A stretch of DNA of 64,000 nucleotides from Chimonanthus salicifolius (Eukaryota; Streptophyta; Magnoliopsida; Laurales; Calycanthaceae). The stretch covers positions 58,628,962 through 58,692,961 of the forward strand of contig CM023540.1 in assembly GCA_013350335.1 (NCBI GenBank). Reading direction: 5' to 3'. The notes under the pieces were generated by a model that worked only from the letters and a program-made list of their open reading frames with translations, was not told where the DNA came from and did no database searches. The position numbers and the translations under genes were made by a program. Positions within the stretch are counted from its first letter, which is position 1, and each line of letters starts with the position of its first letter. This document shows, in pieces, positions 57,295-64,000 of the stretch.

Positions 57295-60200
57295 TGTAAT
57301 ATCCTCAATTTTCAATATGGCAATATTTACAGAAATTGCCACTGAAATGGTAAATTAAATGGATATGAACCATGGATGGGTAAATGTTGGGTCAAATGTC
57401 CAAATAAGATCCAACGGATGGTAGATGTGGATCTATGGAAATTAAATGGGTAATGTACAATTATTTGGGTCAAGTGGTTAAATGGGTCAAAGGATCCAAA
57501 TAGGACCCAATGGGCCGTTGAGGATATGGTTGACCTTGGATGAGCTCAAGTTTAATTGGTTTTTTTTAAATTAAATGCTTGAGTTTGGATTGAGATAAAT
57601 TAAATGGTTGAGTTTGAATGAGTTGAATTTATAGGTTGAGTTGCATTAAATGATGAGTTAAATGGGTGAGTTGAGAGAGTTAAATTCATTGTAAGTGAGT
57701 GAAGTGTGTGAATGAGAGTGGAAGTGTTTTAATTCCAAATTTTAAGCAAGGAAAACGTTGGCTGCATGGGAGGCTTTTCATGCATGTAACTCCTATTTTA
57801 AAAATGAATATGATGGCGGTTTTTTTGGGAGTTACATAATGTGAGGAGATAGGTTTCAAATTCAAACATTTTGTTACACGTTGGGATTGCATGGAGATGT
57901 TAGATTATGCATGAGAGATTAGTATATGCATGAAGATTAAAGGGGAATTTGATAGTCCAAGGGCTAAGGTACAAAAACCGTTGGCATGTAGGAGTTTCAT
58001 CTCCATGATGAAACTCCCACATGAGTATCTAATGAAAGGTGGCTGTTATGGATTACTCATTTCAAACATGATCGTTGGACACCTTGGGAGTTTTCATCTC
58101 AAGGATGAAACCCCAAGGGAAGTATTAAACAAATGAAAGTTACATTTGAAGTTGCATGGGATGGTTATTTCATGCATGTAACTCCCAAAGTTGGAGCATG
58201 AACGGGCTTGCTGTTTTATGGAGTTATATAAAAGATTATAACATTTCAAATTCAAATAGGTTAATCTACACGTTGGAGGGAAGGAATGGGTGAATTTCAT
58301 CTTAAGGATGAAACCCCCACATGGGGCATTAAGGAGTATAATGGAGGTGGCGGTTACTAAAGCCAAACAAAGGCTACAACGTTGGGAGCCTGGGGATTAT
58401 GGCTTATGCATGAAACTCCAAAAATGGAGATGAATGGAGCTGCCGTTTTATGGAGTTACACATTGGAGTGGTGGCTGCTACACAAGCCAAAACCATGAGA
58501 CACTGTTGGGGCTCATGGGTGTTTCACATTTTTGGATGAAACTTCAAGCTGGGAAATGAATGGGGTTTGAGGAGGTTACTCAATGACCATCCATGGGAGA
58601 CGTTGGATACTTGGGGAGGTTTCATTTCATAGATGAAACCCGCAAGTAACATAAAGGATTTTTTATTAAGGTAGGGTGAGTTACACAAGGCTGAATTTGA
58701 TTAGTCAAAAGGACTTCATTTTCTATCATTATCTCTTCCTCTCTTGGACGTCCTCCATCTTTCCAAAACCAAGAACAGCAGCTGGTTACTGATTTGCAAT
58801 CAGTCTTTGGTTGATTTCTTTCACCAAGGCAAAAGCACACATTGAGCAAAGGAGTTTGGCACCAAGGTTTAAGATCAAAGTTCCCTTTCTCTCTTTCTCT
58901 CACTCTCAAATCCATATCACCTGGCTGAAGTATTCCAATGAGGTTGCAGCAAGGTCTGTCTCACCAAAAGAACAAGAAGAAAGAAGGAGAGGCTAGGGAA
59001 GTAAAGGACCAAGGAAGGAGTCAAAGAACCGAAGGAGACGTGGTATTGGTAAGTGCACTATGAACCTTGTCAAATAAGTTGGTTAAGGGATGTGATCCGG
59101 CCATTGTGTGGCCAGATCCATCAATGGTTTAGATTAGGTAGTATGCTGTCTTTAAATAACAAAATATGGACCATAGGGTTCGGTCCCTTTCGATGGCCGA
59201 ACCCCATGAGAAAACTTGGTATTTTTATGGTGTTTGAAAGACAAAATCCATATTATGAAATGAAGGTTTTAAAGGATTTCAAATGGAGATAAGCTTGCTG
59301 TTTTGGACGAGTTATGGGATGGCTGAATCATGTGGCTTTCATGGTTAAAGTATGGAGTCTCATATGTATATAATTGATGGAAGTATTGTGTGAAGAGGAC
59401 CATAGGGTTCGGCCATGTGAATGGCCGAACCCCATGGACTGTTTTGATGGAAAGTTGGATTAAGTTTATGATGGAACTATGTGGTAATTATATGTTTGTC
59501 TATGGACTTAGATTAGGTAAATAATCAGCTATCATGAATAATGGAAAGTGGGGACAAAAATCAGATTGGTGAGGTTCAGCCATGTAGTATGGCCGAACTC
59601 CACTAATGGTGATTGAGGACTTAGTGGTTAATTTATATGGATGTATGAAGGGTTTAAAAAGGACCAAATTAAGTGGTGAGGTTCGGCCATGTGTATGGCC
59701 GAACCCCACTAAGATGGTTTTATGATAGGCGATGGAAGTTTGCAAAATTAAGCATTGGTTAGACCAATGGCAAAACTGTAAATACAAGATAAATTGTATA
59801 TGTGAATGGATTGATCAAAAGACTTGAAAAGAGGGGTCCAAAATCAAGTGGTAAGGTTCGGCTATGTTGTATGGCCGAACCCTACCAAAGTATGTTTGAG
59901 GTGTGAGGTGAATTAATAATGACTATTGGTGTTTAAGATAAATTAAACAAAAGGATAGTCTAAATGGCATAATGGTAATTATGGATGAAATGATCAAAGA
60001 TGAGATGATCATATGATTGGATATATGGGCCAAAACCAATATGGTAAGGTTCGGCCATGATGTATGGCCAAACCCTACCAAGATTCATTTGGAAGTTTGG
60101 GTTAATTAGATGGTTTTAATTAAATAAAAGAGTGACCAAAGTTTTAAATGGGTGAGGTTCAGCCATGGGTTATGGCCGAACCCCACAAAGTGGATTTTTG

Positions 60201-61360
60201 GACTTAGATTAAGTTGGAATCTTATGGTTAAAAGCTTGACTTGCTGTTATATAAATACGGCCACGGGATTTGCTTGAACGGTGTACAAGTTGTAAACGGG
60301 AGAGGATTCAAGAGAAGGGTCAAATTAAGTGATCATTGAGTAGGTTTCCTACCTTTATTGTAACCACATTTCTATTTACTGTTTTATGTTGATTTCGATA
60401 AGTTATATGAATGTAAAGTTATGTTTCTAAATGGCATGTTTGCATAGACATCTCATGCATGGCATGGGATGATGTTGTTGTAACCGGAGGCCACACTCCG
60501 TTGGGGAGTCCGAAAGACCACTGTGGGGTACCTTGATGATGAGAATCCCATCAAGAGGAATCCGGAGGCCACACTCCGTCGGGGCTTCCGAAAGACCACT
60601 GTGGGGTACCTTGACGATGAGAATCCCGTCAAGAGGAGGCTATGTAGAATGGTGATGGGTGGGACTCATTACATGTTCATTTCATACATAGCATGTTTTT
60701 ATGGAATTTCGTCACACATGTATTATTATATTATTTGCATGTTTTTATACTAACCTTGTGGTAGCCCTATTCGGAAACACTACTGGGCGCGTTGATCTAA
60801 CACCCTATCTCTACCCTTAGTGGATGACGCAAGAAAGACAAGGAATGAGGATCGAGAAGGGGACCAAGCAAAGGAGCTTGGGCGGTTTGAATGATTTGGA
60901 ATGGACTTTGAATGGACTATTTATGGACTGGTTATTTGAGTTATTTGGACAATGTAATTTGGTAATTATATGTGTTGGCATGTAATAAGTAGTTAAGTAG
61001 ATGCTATGGTTTGATTTATTTTGGATGGTTTGATTGAACGATTAGTTAAGATTGTTTAGTAATTTTTGGAGATTATGATTATGTACTTTGCTATGTTAAG
61101 TTAAAAAATGGATTAGTCTTAGGATCTATTATAACCCGCAGTTAGATTAAGACTAAGTAAATTCCGCAAGTTCATTGTACCATGTGTGGATCGATTCTAT
61201 ATGGACTTAATCCATACGCATATGGGCTTGGCCAATTAAGGGTCGGATTTAGAAGTCCGAACTTAGCTCGCGTCGTGACATCCCGCCCCGATCACTTGAG
61301 TATTATTATATTTAAAAAAATAAACTCTGATATTTATGGTGAAAAGGGTGGGGTGTTACA
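57295..61360 (+). mobile_element. Solo LTR L9, gypsy chromovirus-type family, 4066 bp, inside L7
   Basis: Starts TGTAATATCCTC, ends GGGGTGTTACA, flanked by ATTAT at 57290-57294 and 61361-61365. Opposite orientation to L7 and L8. In element sense: several copies of TTTCATCTCA.GGATGAAACCCC-type inverted pairs (58000-58630), a splice donor (G/GTAAGTGC at 59048/59049), seven palindromes (near 59179, 59406, 59575, 59680, 59857, 60048, 60157), GTAGGTTTCCTACC near 60340, CATCTCATGCATGGCATGGG near 60451, hairpins CTTGATG/CATCAAG (60532-60555) and CTTGACG/CGTCAAG (60610-60633), and CTGGGCGCGTTG near 60782. Confidence 0.93.
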
Positions 61361-62834
61361 ATTATAATCCTTATATTTAAATCCAACCCTTGTTCAATCA
61401 ACTGAATCACAAGATTCAGTCGGCTGAAACTCCCAGAAATGGTTTTCTGTCTTCAACCACACCAATTCAGTCGACTGAATCCTAGGTTCAGTTAACTGAC
61501 TGTTTGTCAGTCTCTTTTGTTTGATCCTTTGGGGACCTTTCCTCTTGGAATTTATTCTTTATTCTTTTAAAACATTTTTAACATCATCCATATAACTCAT
61601 AAATGGATTTACTCTACTCACTAGCCAAGGTTAAGATTCATTCAATCTTGTATTCTTACAACATGGTTTTGCATTCAACCCTTGGTTGTTTGTTTCCAAC
61701 ATACATCTATACCTTGAATGGATATATAACTCAATGTTCTTAACAATATTCAACTCTCTATTCCAACCAAATGGAGAACCCATGGGTTTGGCCATACCAT
61801 GGCCAAAACCATGATTTCTCCTAGTTTTAATCCTACATTGTTCTTAAACTTAGAACGTACCTTTTCCCGTCTCCTTCTTTTCTTTAAGGTCTGAATTCCT
61901 TCCGTAGTCCCTTCTCCTTCCTTGGTTCTTCAGCAAATCTCCAAGTATCGATAGTGTGGGTTGGAGAGAGATAGAGAGAAAGAAGAGAATTCTTGGGTGC
62001 AAGAGATGAAGTGGTCGGCCAAGGGGTGTGAAGTGCCCCTTGGTTGGTACCCCTTTGTAACAGCCCAAGACTCTCCATCTTCCCTTACTTATGTTTTATC
62101 CAACTAAGGAGTCCCTTGGTTTAACCAGGACAACTCCTTAAATCCCAACGTGTACCTTGAGTTCCATCCATTGAGATGGAAACCTACTTGACTCACCTTG
62201 AGATGGAAGTCTCCTCAACTTCCATCTTAACTCATACTCAACTCAAGTCTATTTAATGTATGTGAACTCATTCCCACTCAACTCAAGTAATTTAATTTCC
62301 AACTCAAAACAATTCAACTCAACACTTGAATTCCTCCATGGTTGACCAGGTCAACCATGGTATGGCCGACCATGCACCATGCACCATATAGCACTTGGGT
62401 CCCACCTTGGCCATATCATTAGATGAAGTGGCCCCTTGCCTAGTTGACTTTAGTGCATGCCATATGGCGATGCCACCTCACGTGCATGCCACCTCATATA
62501 CATGCCACCTCACTTGATGAGGTGGATTTATGCATTGGGTCTCAATTGAGTAGCTGACCCAATTAAATTAATCCTACCCATTTACCTTCAAATCAGTTCA
62601 TCTATGACCCATTGGGTCCCAATTGGGTAATTGACCCATTTAATCACATTTACCCAATTACTTTCAAATCAAATCCTATCCATGATCCATTGGATCTTAA
62701 TTGGGTTATTGACCCAACTCCTTTACCCATCTAATGTCCATTTTATCATAAATCTTAAATTCAACCAATTTAACAATTTAAATAGACAAAATCCAATATA
62801 TTTATGCAACGAAAAATCTGGGTGTTACAACAAT

Positions 62835-62846
62835 TGGTATCAGAGC
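62835..62846 (+). promoter_or_regulatory. TRIM primer binding site
   Basis: TGGTATCAGAGC, complementary to the initiator tRNA-Met 3' end, separated from its own LTR by the nested LTR L7. In the original element it sat two bases after the 5' LTR. Confidence 0.93.
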
Positions 62847-62918
62847 ATGGTTCAACACTCGGACTGTTTAGGCCCTCTACCTTTGTGATGTGACAGAGCC
62901 GGTGACGGCTCTGGTCTT

Positions 62919-62930
62919 AAAGGGGGTGGA
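62919..62930 (+). promoter_or_regulatory. TRIM polypurine tract
   Basis: AAAGGGGGTGGA directly before the 3' LTR. Confidence 0.88.
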
Positions 62931-62931
62931 T

Positions 62932-63145
62932 TGTAACACCCACCACCCACCTCAAAGTCTCACATCGATTGTGAGGTGGGTGAGGTGGGAGTTTATATGA
63001 GAAAAGTCTCCCCCTCCCTTGTGTGAGTCCTTTTCGGCCTGACCATGTGGGTCAGGGCCCAAGAACAAAATCGTGCGGGTCCACGTGGGGCCCAAAGCGG
63101 ACAATATCACACTTGGGAATGGTAGGGTCGGGTCGGGTCGTTACA
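62932..63145 (+). repeat. TRIM 3' LTR, 214 bp
   Basis: TGTAACACCCACC...GGGTCGTTACA. It carries a small extra segment (GACCATGTGGGTC-type) and one more GGGTC unit relative to the 5' LTR. Confidence 0.93.
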
Positions 63146-63150
63146 CTCTT

Positions 63151-64000
63151 CCTCTCATCTCTTCTCTAAGAAGACCTAATCCCCAATCCTCCACCCCCTT
63201 TTCCAGGCCCTGTTCATTCTTAGGCTTCTTGCAACTTGAGCCGAGCTTGTGGTCTAGCAGACTCGAGCAGAGCTCAAGCCTAGTGCCTTCAAGCCCACTT
63301 GGGCCCAACTCGTTCCAAGCCCAATCCAGTTTAGGCCCAGCAACTCCAAGCCAAGTTCGCTCTGAGCCCAGCAAATCAAGGCCCAATCCACCAACCCAGC
63401 TCATCAGCCCAACCAACTTTCAAGTCTGACCCAGGCCCGTTTTGGGCCCGTTTTAGGCCCAGTTTGGGAAGTTTCTGGCCTGTTTTGGGATCACTTTTGG
63501 AGCATTTCTAGCCCCATTTGGATAGTCCTTGGATCGTTTCTGGCTCTTTTCTTGCTAGATTTGTGGGATCGTCCCAGTTTAACGGGACCGTCCCAGTTTT
63601 TGTAGACCCGCCCCAATTTCTCAGGCCCAGTAGCTCGTGCGTCAGTTCCTTCAATCTTTCGACCTGTTTTCATCGCTTAGATTTCAAAAATACACACAGG
63701 TGAAGGGACTTATCACTATTTTAGTACGCATTCGCATATATTTAACCTTTAACCTTGGACATGGAGTGACTCGAATGTGGCCATTCGTTTATTAAGCCAC
63801 TCGATAAGGTAACCATTGAATGAATCTGTGGCAAGAGATCCGTTCGGATGGACTCATGTCAACTATATGCGATTAAATGGAAAAACTCTGTTCGGATGAA
63901 TGGATATTGAACATGATGTTTGAAACTTATTGATTACATGTGGTGTATTTAACTATAACATGTGAATGAATTTATGATGAGAATAAGATATGTGTTGGAT
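63151..64000 (+). mobile_element. Second-family LTR continued, runs off the window
   Basis: Continuation of 49686-50717. Repeated GGCCCAG/AGCCCA words (63220-63470), then CACACAG/GTGAAGG at 63699/63700, a splice donor matching 30000/30001, then text homologous to 30002-30258 (GGGACTTATCAC, TAAGCCACTCG). A 118-codon open frame at 63073-63429 spans the TRIM border and is not a gene. Confidence 0.75.

Larger units (their letters stand above)
50914..62829 (-). mobile_element. Solo LTR L7 (pieces 50914-51346, 55918-57294, 61366-62829), about 3.27 kb
   Basis: Starts TGTAAATGCCCC (decayed TGTAACGCCCC), ends GGGTGTTACA, flanked by ACAAT at 50909-50913 and 62830-62834. Split by solo LTRs L8 and L9. 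Family modules are present: GGGCGTTAGTCAACGCGCCC near 55936, CCTTGATAT/ATATCAAGG (56177-56203), GGTAGGAATCCTACC near 56680, and a donor-like GTACGT near 61859. In place of most TTCGGCCAT palindromes it has an array of TTCAGTCGACTGAA-type palindromes (56911-57285 and 61394-61505). One degraded family-type palindrome remains near 61786. Confidence 0.92.
50718..63145 (+). mobile_element. TRIM (miniature LTR element), about 507 bp, split by nested insertions
   Basis: 5' LTR 50718-50911, then two bases, the primer site, a short interior and polypurine tract (62835-62931), and 3' LTR 62932-63145. Outer duplication CTCTT at 50713-50717 and 63146-63150. The interior of about 100 bases has no coding and includes a hairpin (AGAGCC, GGTGAC loop, GGCTCT near 62895-62912). 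Solo LTR L7 is inserted at the LTR/primer-site border with duplication ACAAT. Confidence 0.93.

Noticed and set aside
63073..63429. 118-codon plus-strand and 91-codon minus-strand frames
   Set aside because: They cross the TRIM/LTR insertion border, so cannot be one old gene. Repetitive GGCCCA words explain the openness.

Overview
This window looks like gene-poor, repeat-dense nuclear DNA from a flowering plant with a large genome. The evidence is nested long-LTR Ty3/gypsy chromovirus-type elements with initiator-tRNA-Met primer sites, a Ty1/copia element, hAT, Mutator-like and Stowaway DNA elements, tRNA-derived SINEs, a telo-box leader, and a broken exon of a chloroplast CbbY-type phosphatase. 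I saw no intact host gene, no structural RNA gene and no CRISPR array. The species cannot be named from the sequence.

Left part (1-15650): a decayed hAT transposase (1-770); a telo-box 5'-UTR-like patch (about 1480-1640); a frameshifted CBBY first exon on the minus strand (2024-2346); a 3.4 kb hAT-type element carrying exon-like pieces of an unidentified host gene (3012-6442); a 4.3 kb solo LTR (6716-10987); a Stowaway MITE (11429-11618); a SINE (13114-13285); a 1.07 kb foldback Mutator-like element (14060-15133); and a second SINE (15422-15635).

Middle (15657-49685): a minus-strand copia element is the oldest recognisable host here. Its 3' LTR and RNase H are at the left and its gag and leader at the right (48520-49685). 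It is split by a solo gypsy LTR (16391-19688), a truncated gypsy element (gypsy-1, 22495 to about 29900), and an LTR of a second gypsy family (pieces 29930-30258, 33443-34670, 47465-48519). That LTR is itself split by another solo LTR (30259-33437) and by a full-length 12.8 kb gypsy element (gypsy-2, 34671-47459).

Right part (49686-64000): a second LTR of the TGTAACGACACG family starts at 49686 and runs out of the window. A 0.5 kb TRIM sits in it (ends 50718 and 63145), and a solo gypsy LTR is inserted at the TRIM primer site (50914-62829). That solo LTR contains two more solo LTRs (51347-55912 and 57295-61360). Matching target duplications confirm each layer.

Main points of interest. (1) All nine LTRs of the main gypsy family carry arrays of near-perfect palindromes (TTCGGCCAT, short loop, ATGGCCGAA). 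One LTR has mostly swapped these for a different palindrome (TTCAGTCGACTGAA). (2) A further set of leader hairpins shows compensatory base changes between copies. (3) A splice-donor-like site precedes the palindrome array in all nine. (4) gypsy-2 has an extra open frame between its primer site and gag, encoding an acidic protein with three zinc knuckles. It is the only uninterrupted frame in an element whose gag-pol is broken. A packaging, dimerisation or splicing role for these parts is a guess.
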